Shown piece after piece: positions 8,345-17,400 of a stretch of 64,000 nucleotides of DNA. The stretch comes from Cedecea sp000277545 (lineage in GTDB: Bacteria > Pseudomonadota > Gammaproteobacteria > Enterobacterales > Enterobacteriaceae). Location of the stretch: NCBI GenBank assembly GCA_050847315.1, contig CP193791.1. One strand, 5' to 3'. The position numbers and the translations under genes are program-made. The notes under the pieces are model-generated. The model ran no database searches, was not told where the DNA came from, and saw nothing but the letters and a program-made list of their open reading frames with translations. Within the stretch, counting starts at the first letter, position 1, and every line of letters starts with the position of its first letter.

Positions 8345-9602
8345 GTTCGGAAGACTCCTCATCAGTTACATCGTCAGCGCGATCCCATGACAAGCGAGGG
8401 TCAAAGGTCATCGCAGCAAACATCGTCAAAATCACTACACAGGCAAACATTAACGCCCCCATAGCCGGGTAGATATTCATCAGCCCGCCCATGCGCACCA
8501 GCGCGGAGAGAACGGCAATCACAAATACGTCGATCATCGACCAGCGGCCGACAAACTCAACAACTTCATAAATCAGGTGCATTCGCTCGCTGTCACGCCT
8601 GCCGTGCCCTTTTGCATCCCAGCACAGCCAGGCGATGGCGATCATTTTTAGCGTAGGCACCATGATACTGGCGATAAAAATCACCATTGCCACCGGATAA
8701 GATCCCTCACTCCAGAGCAGGATCACCCCGGCCAAAATGGTGGAAGGATATTTGCTGCCCAGCATTTCGGTGACCATGATCGGCAAAATGTTTGCCGGCA
8801 GATAAAGCATAATGGAGGTGATCAGCAGCGCCAGCGTCCACTGCAGGCTGTGCCTGCGGCGAACGTGGCCGTGTGTCCCGCAGCGTGGGCAGACCAGCGT
8901 ATCCGCCTCAACGATAGCCGTGCAGCAGGAACAGGAGCGCAGCCCCTGCTTAATCCCCGACACGCCAACTTTTAACGGATGGTGCACTGGCGGCATGGGC
9001 GCAATATCATCCCAAAGCCAGCGCCGGTCCACGCACTGGAAGGCTCGAAGCTGCAAAATGCAGAACAGGCACCAGGGAATAAAGCTGCTGCCCACGCCAA
9101 TGTCCCCATAGGCCATCAGCTTCACGAAGCTAACCAATACCCCGGCGAGGAAGATTTCCGCCATGCCCCAGCTTTTCAACTGAAACAGCACTCGCGCCAG
9201 CCAGCGTTTAAGCCCAAAAGGCAATTTTGCCTGGTTGACCAACAGCAGGATGGTTATCAGGCAAAAAGCCGGCACCGCCTGAACAAAAAGCAGAAAGAAG
9301 GTGCCGAGGCTGGCGTAATCTTCGGAAAACATCACGCCGGGAATTTGCATCAGCGTGACTTCGCTACTGATCCCGGCCACCTTCATATTGATGAAAGGAA
9401 ACAGGTTAGCCAGCAGCAGCATAAACAGCCCCGCCAAGGCGTAAGCCGTTGGCCGCTGACGCGGCAAAAACCACTGCGTGACTAACGGAGTGCCACAGCG
9501 CGGGCAGGAGGCTTTGTGGCCATCCTGCAGGGCGGGCAGCGCCACCAGCAAATCACATTGTCGACACAAAATATGCGAGCGATGGTGGTGCGTGGCACAC
9601 AT
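8334..9602 (-). CDS. pqiA: Inner-membrane protein PqiA (paraquat-inducible)
   Basis: PqiA is a 422-residue inner-membrane partner of PqiB. It consists of two repeated PqiA domains, each with four hydrophobic helices preceded by a zinc-ribbon-like Cys cluster: CRQCD with CPRCGT near residues 14-37, and CSCC with CPRCGT near residues 222-243. In E. coli the operon is induced by paraquat through SoxS. A gap of only 16 bp separates it from uup, so an internal promoter would lie inside uup. Neighbours pqiB and pqiC complete the complex. Confidence 0.95.
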   Translation of the reverse strand: MCATHHHRSHILCRQCDLLVALPALQDGHKASCPRCGTPLVTQWFLPRQRPTAYALAGLFMLLLANLFPFINMKVAGISSEVTLMQIPGVMFSEDYASLGTFFLLFVQAVPAFCLITILLLVNQAKLPFGLKRWLARVLFQLKSWGMAEIFLAGVLVSFVKLMAYGDIGVGSSFIPWCLFCILQLRAFQCVDRRWLWDDIAPMPPVHHPLKVGVSGIKQGLRSCSCCTAIVEADTLVCPRCGTHGHVRRRHSLQWTLALLITSIMLYLPANILPIMVTEMLGSKYPSTILAGVILLWSEGSYPVAMVIFIASIMVPTLKMIAIAWLCWDAKGHGRRDSERMHLIYEVVEFVGRWSMIDVFVIAVLSALVRMGGLMNIYPAMGALMFACVVILTMFAAMTFDPRLSWDRADDVTDEESSEHGK

Positions 9603-9618
9603 CGTAACTCTCCTTAGA

Positions 9619-11526
9619 TTACGAGCCGTTTTTCAGCGCTTCCAGGTACTCCCAGCGTTCAAATGCTTCTTCCAGAGCCTGTTCCGCCGCGGCCATTTCC
9701 GCCAGGACTTTTTGGGTCACATCGTGCGGCTGGTTGAAGAAATCAGCATCGGCGACCTTCGCCTGCAGCGTGCCTAAATCGGCTTCAAGCTGCTCAAGCC
9801 GTTGAGGCAACTGCTCTAATTCGCGCTGCAGGTTATAGCTTAGTTTGCTATTGGCACGTTTAACAGGTTCTGCTTTTTGCGATTCGACCTTCTCGGATTT
9901 AGCCGCAGCAGCCTGACGCAGCGGCTGAGCGGAACCCTGCTGGCCTTTGGCATCATGGTAGCCACCGACATAGCGACCAATTTTGCCCAGGCCTTCGAAG
10001 ATCCAGCACTCGGTCACGGTATTGTCGACAAACTGACGATCGTGGCTGACCAGCATCACGGTGCCCTGGTAACCATCAATCAGCTCTTCCAGAAGCTCCA
10101 GGGTTTCGACGTCCAGATCGTTGGTTGGTTCATCGAGGATCAGCAGGTTGCTAGGTTTTAAGAACAAACGCGCCAGCAGCAGACGGTTGCGTTCCCCACC
10201 GGAAAGCGCACGCACCGGCGTCATCGCGCGTTTGGGATGGAACAGGAAGTCCTGCAGGTAACCCAGCACATGGCGCGGCTTGCCGTTCACCATCACTTCC
10301 TGCTTACCTTCCGCCAGGTTATCCATCACGGTACGGTCAGGATCCAGCTCGGCACGGTGCTGATCGAAGTAGGCCACTTCCAGCTTGGTACCGCAGTGTA
10401 CGCGGCCGCTGTCGGCCTGAAGCTGGCTCAGCATCAGCTTCAGCAGCGTGGTTTTGCCACAGCCGTTCGGCCCTACCAGCGCGATTTTATCGCCACGCAG
10501 CACCTGCGCGGAAAAATCACGCACCAGCGTTTTACCGGCAACCTGATAGTTAACGTCTTCCATCTCGAAGACAATTTTGCCTGAGCGACTCGCTTCTTCC
10601 ACCTGCATCTTCGCGCTGCCCATCACTTCACGACGTTCACCGCGTTCGCGGCGCATCGCTTTCAGGGCACGAACGCGCCCTTCGTTACGGGTGCGACGCG
10701 CTTTGATGCCCTGGCGGATCCACACTTCTTCCTGCGCCAGCTTGCGGTCAAACTCGGCGTTCTGTAACTCTTCCACGCGCAGGGCTTCTTCTTTCGCCAG
10801 CAGATACTGATCGTAATCGCCAGGGTAAGACACCAGCTTGCCGCGATCGAGATCGACAATGCGGGTGGCCATATTGCGGATAAACGAACGGTCGTGGGAG
10901 ATAAAGATAATGCTGCCCTGGAACTCTTTCAGGAAGCCTTCCAGCCAGTCGATGGTTTCGATATCGAGGTGGTTAGTCGGTTCGTCCAGCAGCAATACGC
11001 GCGGAGAGCTGACCAGCGCACGCCCCAGCGCGGCTTTACGCAGCCAGCCGCCGGACAGCGCAGACAGCTCGGTATCAGCTTCAAGACCAAGCTGCTCCAG
11101 CACTTCGTTAATACGGCTATCAAGCTGCCACAGGCCCTGATGATCGAGGATCTCCTGAATGCGAGCCATCTCGTTGAGGTTCTTCTCGCTCGGATCGCTC
11201 ATTACTTTGTGGGAGATATCATGGTAGGCCTTCAGGTATTCCGCCTGCTCTTCCACCCCTTCCGCTACAAAGTCATACACCGTACCCGCAACGTTACGCG
11301 GCGGGTCCTGCTGCAGGCGAGCGACGATCAGATCCTGCTCATAAACCATGCGGCCATCGTCCAGCGGGACTTCGCGGTTGAGGATCTTCATCAGCGTTGA
11401 TTTGCCCGCGCCGTTACGGCCGACCAGACAGACGCGTTCGTTTTCTTCGATGTGTAATTCGGTGTTATCTAACAGCGGCGCGTCGCTAAACGACAGCCAG
11501 GCACCGTGCATACTAATTAATGACAT
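9619..11526 (-). CDS. uup: ABC-F ATPase Uup
   Basis: Uup is a 635-residue cytosolic ABC-F protein with no membrane domain. It has two nucleotide-binding domains (Walker A GRNGAGKST near residue 37 and GPNGCGKTT near residue 353; signatures LSGGW and LSGGERNRLLLARL). A C-terminal coiled coil of ~90 residues binds nucleic acid. In E. coli loss of uup raises precise transposon excision, and the family acts on ribosomes or replication intermediates. The gap to rlmKL is only 5 bp, so the two genes are probably cotranscribed. Confidence 0.96.
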   Translation of the reverse strand: MSLISMHGAWLSFSDAPLLDNTELHIEENERVCLVGRNGAGKSTLMKILNREVPLDDGRMVYEQDLIVARLQQDPPRNVAGTVYDFVAEGVEEQAEYLKAYHDISHKVMSDPSEKNLNEMARIQEILDHQGLWQLDSRINEVLEQLGLEADTELSALSGGWLRKAALGRALVSSPRVLLLDEPTNHLDIETIDWLEGFLKEFQGSIIFISHDRSFIRNMATRIVDLDRGKLVSYPGDYDQYLLAKEEALRVEELQNAEFDRKLAQEEVWIRQGIKARRTRNEGRVRALKAMRRERGERREVMGSAKMQVEEASRSGKIVFEMEDVNYQVAGKTLVRDFSAQVLRGDKIALVGPNGCGKTTLLKLMLSQLQADSGRVHCGTKLEVAYFDQHRAELDPDRTVMDNLAEGKQEVMVNGKPRHVLGYLQDFLFHPKRAMTPVRALSGGERNRLLLARLFLKPSNLLILDEPTNDLDVETLELLEELIDGYQGTVMLVSHDRQFVDNTVTECWIFEGLGKIGRYVGGYHDAKGQQGSAQPLRQAAAAKSEKVESQKAEPVKRANSKLSYNLQRELEQLPQRLEQLEADLGTLQAKVADADFFNQPHDVTQKVLAEMAAAEQALEEAFERWEYLEALKNGS

Positions 11527-11531
11527 GACTA

Positions 11532-13655
11532 TTAATCCCGGGATTCGTGAGTGACTAACCAGCAGTTATGGATCTGGCGGTTGCGCGCAAAGTCCTGCGA
11601 CTGCGTTTTTTGTGTAATTTCCTGTGCAACCAGGCCCAGCTCCGCCAGGCCGGCGAAGTCCATTTTGAAGCCACGTTTATTGTTGGAGAACATAATGGTA
11701 CCGCCGCGACGCAGCAGGCGCTTCAGATCTTTCATCAGCGCAAGGTGGTCACGCTGCACGTCGAAAGAGTCTTCCATACGCTTGGAGTTAGAGAACGTCG
11801 GCGGGTCAATAAAGATCAGGTCGAACTGTTCGTCGCTGTCGCGCAGCCAGCCCAGGCAATCCGCCTGCACCAGCCGATGGGCGCGGCCGGTCAAGCCGTT
11901 CAGGCGCAGGTTGCGCTCTGCCCATTCAAGATAGGTACGGGACATATCTACCGTAGTAGTGCTTTTCGCCCCACCCAGCCCCGCGTGTACCGTTGCAGTA
12001 CCGGTATAAGCAAAAAGGTTCAGGAAGTCTTTGCCTTTGCTCATCTGCCCCAGCATGCGGCGGGCAATGCGGTGGTCGAGAAACAGGCCGGTATCCAGAT
12101 AGTCGGTCAAGTTGACCCACAGGCGAGCGTCATATTCGCTCACTTCCATGAAATCACCCTTTTCACCCATCTTCTGGTACTGGCTTTTCCCTTTCTGACG
12201 TTCGCGAGTTTTTAACACCAGCTTGTTCGTCGGCAGCTCAAGCACAGCAAGCGTTGCCGCGATGACGTCAAACAGACGCTGGCGGGCTTTGTTTGGATCG
12301 ATGGTTTTCGGGGGCGCGTACTCCTGCACCACAACCCAGTCGCCGTAACGGTCAACCGCCACGTTGTAATCAGGCAGATCGCCATCGTACAGGCGATAGC
12401 ATTCGATGCCTTCCTGACGCGCCCACTTGTCGAGCTTCTTGACGTTTTTACGCAAGCGGTTGGCGTAATCTTCGGCAATCTGGCCGCTGGCCGCGGCAAC
12501 GCCGGCAGGATTTGCCGCCAGCTGATAGTTTTTCTGTACGCAATCCAACGGGCCGTTTTTGGCTTTAAACTGGCGGTCAGCGCGCAGCTGCAGGCAGCTC
12601 AGCAGTTCAGGGGAGGCGCTGAACAGCGACAGATGCCAACCGCCAAACTGGTTTTTCAGGTGGCGACCCAAGAGGCTGTGCAGGGCAATCAGCGCCGGCT
12701 CGCTTTCCAGACGTTCGCCGTATGGCGGGTTGCTGATAACCGTCCCCGCCGGGCCTTCCGGCAGCGGATTGACCAGGTTCGCCACATCCTTAACGTCGAA
12801 GCTGATCACGTCAGCCAGACCCGCACGGCGGGCGTTGGCACGGGCGCGTTCAATCACGCGACTGTCGTTATCTGAACCATAGAAGCGAGACTGATATTCA
12901 GTCAGGCCGCGACGGGCGCGAACCTGGGCTTCGGTTACCACCTCTTTCCAGATATCGGTATCATGCTTCGCCCAGTTCAGGAAGCCCCAATGCTTACGGT
13001 GCAGACCCGGCGCACGATCGGTGGCGATCATCGCCCCTTCAATCAGCAAGGTGCCGGAGCCGCACATCGGATCCAACAGCGGCGTGCCATGCTGCCAGCC
13101 GGAGCGCATCACGATAGCCGCTGCCAGCGTCTCTTTAATAGGGGCCGCGCCGGTTGCATCGCGGTAGCCGCGCTGGTGCAGGCCTTCGCCGCTGAGATCC
13201 AGGGCGATGCTGGCGGTATCTTTATTCAGCCAGACGTTAATGCGCAGATCCGGCTGCTCGCGATCGACATCCGGCCGCGGCAGGTTTTTACGTGTAAAGG
13301 AGTCAACGATCGCATCCTTTACCTTCAGCGCCCCGTACTGGCTGTTGCGAATGGTTTCGTTCAGGCCGCTAAAATGCACGGCAAAGGTTGCGCCCGGCCC
13401 GAACAGCGCCGGCCAGTCGATCGCCATCACGCCGAGATAAAGATCAAGATCGCTGTAGACTTTACATTCGCTGAGCGGCAGCAAAATGCGCGAAGCCAGG
13501 CGGCTCCACATCAGGCTTTGATAGAGTAGACGAGTATCCCCCTGGAAATGTACGCCGCCCTGAACCACCTGGCAGCCCTGGGCCCCCAGGTTTTCTAGTT
13601 CAGTTTTTAACAGCTCTTCAAGCCCACGCGCCGTACTGGCAAACAGAGAATTCAT
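11532..13655 (-). CDS. rlmKL: Bifunctional 23S rRNA methyltransferase RlmKL
   Basis: A fusion of two SAM-dependent enzymes that methylate 23S rRNA: m2G2445 by the N-terminal RlmL half and m7G2069 by the C-terminal RlmK half in E. coli. The N-terminal half shows a THUMP region, DPMCGSGTLL and the catalytic NPPYGERL. The C-terminal half has DPPTFSNSKR. I start at the ATG at 13655 (MNSLFASTARG, 707 residues); the frame extends 18 codons further upstream, but the E. coli protein begins here. The ribosome site is weak (AAGTGA). The promoter lies in the 100-bp gap shared with the divergent ycbX. Confidence 0.95.
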   Translation of the reverse strand: MNSLFASTARGLEELLKTELENLGAQGCQVVQGGVHFQGDTRLLYQSLMWSRLASRILLPLSECKVYSDLDLYLGVMAIDWPALFGPGATFAVHFSGLNETIRNSQYGALKVKDAIVDSFTRKNLPRPDVDREQPDLRINVWLNKDTASIALDLSGEGLHQRGYRDATGAAPIKETLAAAIVMRSGWQHGTPLLDPMCGSGTLLIEGAMIATDRAPGLHRKHWGFLNWAKHDTDIWKEVVTEAQVRARRGLTEYQSRFYGSDNDSRVIERARANARRAGLADVISFDVKDVANLVNPLPEGPAGTVISNPPYGERLESEPALIALHSLLGRHLKNQFGGWHLSLFSASPELLSCLQLRADRQFKAKNGPLDCVQKNYQLAANPAGVAAASGQIAEDYANRLRKNVKKLDKWARQEGIECYRLYDGDLPDYNVAVDRYGDWVVVQEYAPPKTIDPNKARQRLFDVIAATLAVLELPTNKLVLKTRERQKGKSQYQKMGEKGDFMEVSEYDARLWVNLTDYLDTGLFLDHRIARRMLGQMSKGKDFLNLFAYTGTATVHAGLGGAKSTTTVDMSRTYLEWAERNLRLNGLTGRAHRLVQADCLGWLRDSDEQFDLIFIDPPTFSNSKRMEDSFDVQRDHLALMKDLKRLLRRGGTIMFSNNKRGFKMDFAGLAELGLVAQEITQKTQSQDFARNRQIHNCWLVTHESRD

Positions 13656-13758
13656 ATCGTCACTTATCAGGTAAAAAGAAAATTGTGGCGCATTATAGCT
13701 AATCCGCAACGCATGTCATAAAGTTGCCCTCTTATATTTACTTCCCACGGAGGGCGCC

Positions 13759-14874
13759 GTGATTACTTTGTCTCAACTCTTTATTCACCCGGTAAAATCT
13801 ATGCGCGGCCTGGCGCTCTCCCACGCGCAGGCAACCACCAGCGGCCTGGCCTTTGATCGCATCTTTATGATTACCGAGCTGGATGGCACCTTTATTACCG
13901 CCCGCCAGCATCCGCAGATGGTGCTGTTCACTCCCGCATTCGTGCATGACGGCCTTTATTTATCCGCCCCGGACGGCAGCTCGGCCAGCATTCGCTTTGC
14001 TGATTTCGCCGCAACGCCTGAGCCGACAGAAGTCTGGGGCACGCACTTTACCGCGCTCATTGCGCCCGATGAAATTAATCAGTGGCTGAGCGGGTTCTTC
14101 TCTCGCCCGGTGCAGCTGCGCTGGGTTGGTGAGCAGCCCACCCGCCGGGTGAAACGCCACGAAGAAGTGCCGCTCTCTTTTGCCGACGGTTTCCCTTATT
14201 TGCTGACCAACGAAGCTTCGCTGCGCGACCTGCAAAACCGCTGCCCCGCCAGCGTTAAAATGACCCAGTTTCGCCCGAATATCGTGGTGACCGGTGCCTC
14301 TGCGTGGGCGGAGGATACCTGGAAAGTCGTGCGTATTGGCGGGGTCACTTTCGACGTGGCTAAACCCTGCAGCCGCTGTATTTTTACGACGGTTAGCCCG
14401 GAACGCGGCCTGAAACATCCGAGTGGAGAACCGCTCAAAACGCTGCAGGGGTTCCGCACCGCGCAGGATAATAGCGGCGCAGTCGATTTTGGTCAGAATT
14501 TGATTGCCCGTAACAGCGGAGTTATTCGCGTGGGCGACGAGCTGGAGGTGCTGGCCCACAGGCCGGCGAATGTTTATGGCCCCGGCGAAGTGGTGGAAAG
14601 CCTCGAACCTCAGAGCCAGCCTGAAAGCAGCGTCAGCATCGACTGGGAAGGCACGACGTTCCGGGGCAATAACCAACAGATTCTTTTGGAACAGCTGGAA
14701 AACAAAGGGATTCGCGTCCCCTATTCCTGCCGGGCCGGGATATGCGGAAGCTGTCGGGTTAGGTTGCTGGATGGCGAAGTGAAAGCACTGAAGAAAGGCG
14801 CCATTGGCGCGGACGGCACCATTTTATGCTGCAGCTGCGTGCCTACAGGGAATGTGAGCGTGGCGTCGCGCTAA
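13759..14874 (+). CDS. ycbX: MOSC and 2Fe-2S ferredoxin protein YcbX
   Basis: YcbX is a molybdenum-cofactor enzyme that, in E. coli, reduces N-hydroxylated bases such as 6-hydroxylaminopurine. The order is a MOSC N-terminal beta-barrel domain, a MOSC domain with the candidate cofactor Cys in PCSRCIF (near residues 203-206), and a plant-type ferredoxin at the C-terminus. The ferredoxin has CX4CX2C near 323-331 and a fourth Cys in ILCCSC. It begins with GTG at 13759, preceded at good distance by GGAGG. Its end overlaps the convergent zapC by 4 bp. Confidence 0.94.
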   Translation: MITLSQLFIHPVKSMRGLALSHAQATTSGLAFDRIFMITELDGTFITARQHPQMVLFTPAFVHDGLYLSAPDGSSASIRFADFAATPEPTEVWGTHFTALIAPDEINQWLSGFFSRPVQLRWVGEQPTRRVKRHEEVPLSFADGFPYLLTNEASLRDLQNRCPASVKMTQFRPNIVVTGASAWAEDTWKVVRIGGVTFDVAKPCSRCIFTTVSPERGLKHPSGEPLKTLQGFRTAQDNSGAVDFGQNLIARNSGVIRVGDELEVLAHRPANVYGPGEVVESLEPQSQPESSVSIDWEGTTFRGNNQQILLEQLENKGIRVPYSCRAGICGSCRVRLLDGEVKALKKGAIGADGTILCCSCVPTGNVSVASR

Positions 14875-15413
14875 ACGGCCTGATCGAGACTGAGGCCGCT
14901 GCTTAAAGGCTGTGGTTTCAGCCGGTCATTCATCACTTTAATGGCATCCCCAAGCTGCATCGTGCGGCCAGCTAACGTGAGCCCCTGCTGAGCAAGCAGG
15001 CAAAGTGCGGCATTGTCGCCGGTTTCCACCACCAGCAGGTTCACCTGCTGCATATTCTCGCTTAGCCACACGCAGGCCCCTTCCCCTACTTCTGGCTGCC
15101 AGCCGTCGCCGTGGGAGACAAAATGCCAGCTTTTTGGCATCTGCGGTTTGAGGAAGCGAATCGCTACCAGGGCGTTGAGCACCAGCTCGGCGCGCTGCTC
15201 TTTCCCTAACGGTAAATCACGGCATTTTTCTTCAAAGGAGAAATAAAGCGCCGCATCATCAACACAAAAACCTGAATTTTCAAAGGCATCCGGGGTTAGC
15301 ATTTTACGAGGAAAGCGCGAACGGAAAAGCATACCATTGGCCAAATCGAGCATCATTCGATCGTGCTCTTCATCGAAATACCAACGCCAGTTATCATCCG
15401 GTTTTATTCGCAT
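14871..15413 (-). CDS. zapC: Cell-division protein ZapC
   Basis: ZapC is a 180-residue cytosolic protein that binds FtsZ and promotes lateral association of protofilaments at the division ring. The N-terminus MRIKPDDNWRWYFD is characteristic of the YcbW/ZapC family, which occurs only in gammaproteobacteria near Enterobacterales. It lies downstream of pyrD on the same strand, but a terminator separates them, so it probably has its own promoter in the 150-bp gap. It is convergent with ycbX. Confidence 0.95.
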   Translation of the reverse strand: MRIKPDDNWRWYFDEEHDRMMLDLANGMLFRSRFPRKMLTPDAFENSGFCVDDAALYFSFEEKCRDLPLGKEQRAELVLNALVAIRFLKPQMPKSWHFVSHGDGWQPEVGEGACVWLSENMQQVNLLVVETGDNAALCLLAQQGLTLAGRTMQLGDAIKVMNDRLKPQPLSSGLSLDQAV

Positions 15414-15511
15414 AATGCTTACCCTTCATTTATCCCGCTGCTGAATTGCCACTCAAATTCTTACCATATTAATAAAAGACCAATATGTTTAAATAAGCAA
15501 CAGTAGCGGAA

Positions 15512-15549
15512 TATAAAACAACCAGGACCGAAAATAAAGCCCTGGTTGT
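15512..15549 (-). terminator. Terminator of pyrD
   Basis: ACAACCAGG (15518-15526) pairs perfectly with CCTGGTTGT (15541-15549) across a 14-base loop. On the minus strand the stem runs into TTTTATATT. It begins 18 bp past the pyrD stop. Confidence 0.8.
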
Positions 15550-15566
15550 CTGTAAAAGGTAAATGA

Positions 15567-16577
15567 TCAGAGATGGGTAACGATTTCTTTAATCAGCGGT
15601 GGGCCTTTAAAAATGAAGCCTGAGTATATTTGAACCAACGAAGCGCCAGCCGCCATCTTCTCGCGAGCGGCAACCACGGAATCAATCCCTCCTACGCCAA
15701 TAATCGGCAGGCGGCCATTTAATTCCTGAGACAGGCGGCGAATAATTTCCGTGCTTTTTAATTGTACAGGACGCCCGCTTAAGCCCCCGGTTTCATCGCA
15801 GTGTTTCATGCCCTGAACAAGGCTGCGGTCTAAAGTAGTATTGGTTGCAATGACCCCGTCAATATTATGGCGAACTAAACTGTCTGCCACCTGGATCAAT
15901 TCTTCTTCAGAAAGATCCGGCGCGATCTTCACCGCCACGGGAACATATTTATGGTGGATCTCTTGCAGCGCTTGTTGCTTATTTTTAATGGCGCTTAAAA
16001 GATCGTCCAACGCTTCACCATATTGCAAAGTACGCAGCCCTGGCGTATTCGGTGATGAGATATTGATCGCAATATAGCCAGCATATGGATAAATTTTATC
16101 CATGCAGATCAGATAATCGTCTTTCCCCTTTTCAACGGGGGTATCTTTGTTCTTGCCGATATTAATCCCGAGCACGCCGTCGAAATGCGCTTTTTTTACG
16201 TTTTCGACCAGGTTATCCACCCCGAGATTATTAAACCCCATTCGGTTAATCAGCCCTTCGGCTTCCACCAAACGGAAGATACGTGGCTTGTCGTTCCCCG
16301 GCTGCGGACGCGGCGTCACGGTGCCAATCTCAATGGAGCCAAAGCCCATCGCACCGAAGGCATCGATACATTCCCCGTTTTTATCCAGGCCCGCGGCTAA
16401 GCCGAGCGGATTCTTGAACGTTAACCCCATGCAGGTCACAGGTTTTGACGGCACGTTCTGACGCACCAGCCACTCAAGCGGCGTTCCGGTGACAAAGCGT
16501 AATTGCTGAAAAGTTAACTCATGAGCGCGCTCTGGATCGAGCTGAAAAAGGGCTTTACGAACGAAGGGGTAGTACAT
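15567..16577 (-). CDS. pyrD: Dihydroorotate dehydrogenase (quinone), class 2
   Basis: PyrD oxidises dihydroorotate to orotate with FMN and passes electrons to the quinone pool at the inner membrane, the fourth step of pyrimidine synthesis. It has 336 residues, the E. coli length. The N-terminal ~40-residue membrane-binding extension (MYYPFVRKALFQLDPERAHE) marks class 2. The catalytic-Ser loop reads NISSPNTPGLRTLQ (near residue 172-185), followed by FMN-binding glycines near the C-terminus. A leader hairpin over the ribosome site and an upstream PurR box show conserved control by pyrimidines and purines. Confidence 0.98.
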   Translation of the reverse strand: MYYPFVRKALFQLDPERAHELTFQQLRFVTGTPLEWLVRQNVPSKPVTCMGLTFKNPLGLAAGLDKNGECIDAFGAMGFGSIEIGTVTPRPQPGNDKPRIFRLVEAEGLINRMGFNNLGVDNLVENVKKAHFDGVLGINIGKNKDTPVEKGKDDYLICMDKIYPYAGYIAINISSPNTPGLRTLQYGEALDDLLSAIKNKQQALQEIHHKYVPVAVKIAPDLSEEELIQVADSLVRHNIDGVIATNTTLDRSLVQGMKHCDETGGLSGRPVQLKSTEIIRRLSQELNGRLPIIGVGGIDSVVAAREKMAAGASLVQIYSGFIFKGPPLIKEIVTHL

Positions 16578-16592
16578 GAACTCTCCTGGATT

Positions 16593-16610
16593 CCCGGTGT
16601 GCAGACCGGG
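16593..16610 (-). promoter_or_regulatory. pyrD leader hairpin masking the ribosome site
   Basis: CCCGGT (16593-16598) and ACCGGG (16605-16610) form a hairpin just upstream of the CAGGAGAG ribosome site of pyrD. In E. coli pyrC and pyrD, CTP- and GTP-sensitive start-site choice decides whether the 5' end can complete this hairpin and block translation. The -10-like AATAAT and the C-rich start region are present here. The mechanism is inferred from conservation. Confidence 0.75.
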
Positions 16611-16672
16611 GCGTTATTATTCACGATCCGGGGGATGATTGGAATTGACCTGTCGCAAAAAAGCCTGAATAG

Positions 16673-16688
16673 AGGCAAACGTTTTCTT
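16673..16688. promoter_or_regulatory. PurR box upstream of pyrD
   Basis: AGGCAAACGTTTTCTT matches the PurR consensus ACGCAAACGTTTGCGT in its core. It lies about 60-70 bp upstream of the inferred pyrD start site, as in E. coli. Confidence 0.7.
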
Positions 16689-16824
16689 TCCCGGCGCGCA
16701 ATATGCGCTTTTTCGCAAATCTATCCCGGAAAAATCACTTAGCCATGGAAATCATCTCTGCGAGTATCACGCTAATTGTTATCAATATTAGATAAAAGCA
16801 AACAATTAGTTATAAGGAGTCGTG

Positions 16825-17400
16825 ATGCGTGTGATTACCCTGGCCGGAAGCCCTCGCTACCCGTCCCGTTCCAGCTCGCTGCTGGAGTATGCGCGGGAGA
16901 AGCTGAGCGCCCTTGATGTTGAAGTTTATCACTGGCACTTACAGAACTTCGCGCCTGAAGACTTGCTCTATGCAAGGTTCGACAGCCCGGCGCTGCTGGC
17001 GCTCACCGAACAACTCAGCACTGCCGATGGCCTGATTATCGCCACGCCGGTTTACAAAGCCTCGTTTTCAGGCGCGCTAAAAACGCTGCTCGATTTGCTC
17101 CCCGAACGCGCCTTAGAGAAGAAGGTTGTTCTGCCTCTCGCCACCGGCGGTACCGTGGCGCATATGCTCGCCGTGGACTATGCCCTTAAACCGGTGCTGA
17201 ATGCGCTCAAAGCACAGGAGATCCTGCACGGCGTTTTCGCCGACGACGGCCAGATAGCCGATTACCAGCACAAACCTCAGTTCACGCCTAACCTACAAAA
17301 ACGTCTGGACGAAGCGCTGGAAACCTTCTGGCAGGCGCTCCACCGCCGTGACTTTGCGGTACCTTCGCCGTTTAACGCCCGAGGGGTGAGCCATGTTTAA
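16825..17400 (+). CDS. ssuE: NADPH-dependent FMN reductase SsuE
   Basis: SsuE reduces FMN with NAD(P)H and hands FMNH2 to the monooxygenase SsuD, so that sulfur can be taken from alkanesulfonates. The 191-residue flavodoxin-like protein shows GSPRYPSRSSSLL at the N-terminus and the TPVYKASFSGALKTLLDL block that binds FMN. I start at ATG 16825, five bases after AAGGAG, rather than the GTG at 16822. It leads the ssuEADCB operon, overlapping ssuA by 8 bp. In E. coli the operon needs the LysR-type activator Cbl under sulfate starvation. Confidence 0.96.
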   Translation: MRVITLAGSPRYPSRSSSLLEYAREKLSALDVEVYHWHLQNFAPEDLLYARFDSPALLALTEQLSTADGLIIATPVYKASFSGALKTLLDLLPERALEKKVVLPLATGGTVAHMLAVDYALKPVLNALKAQEILHGVFADDGQIADYQHKPQFTPNLQKRLDEALETFWQALHRRDFAVPSPFNARGVSHV

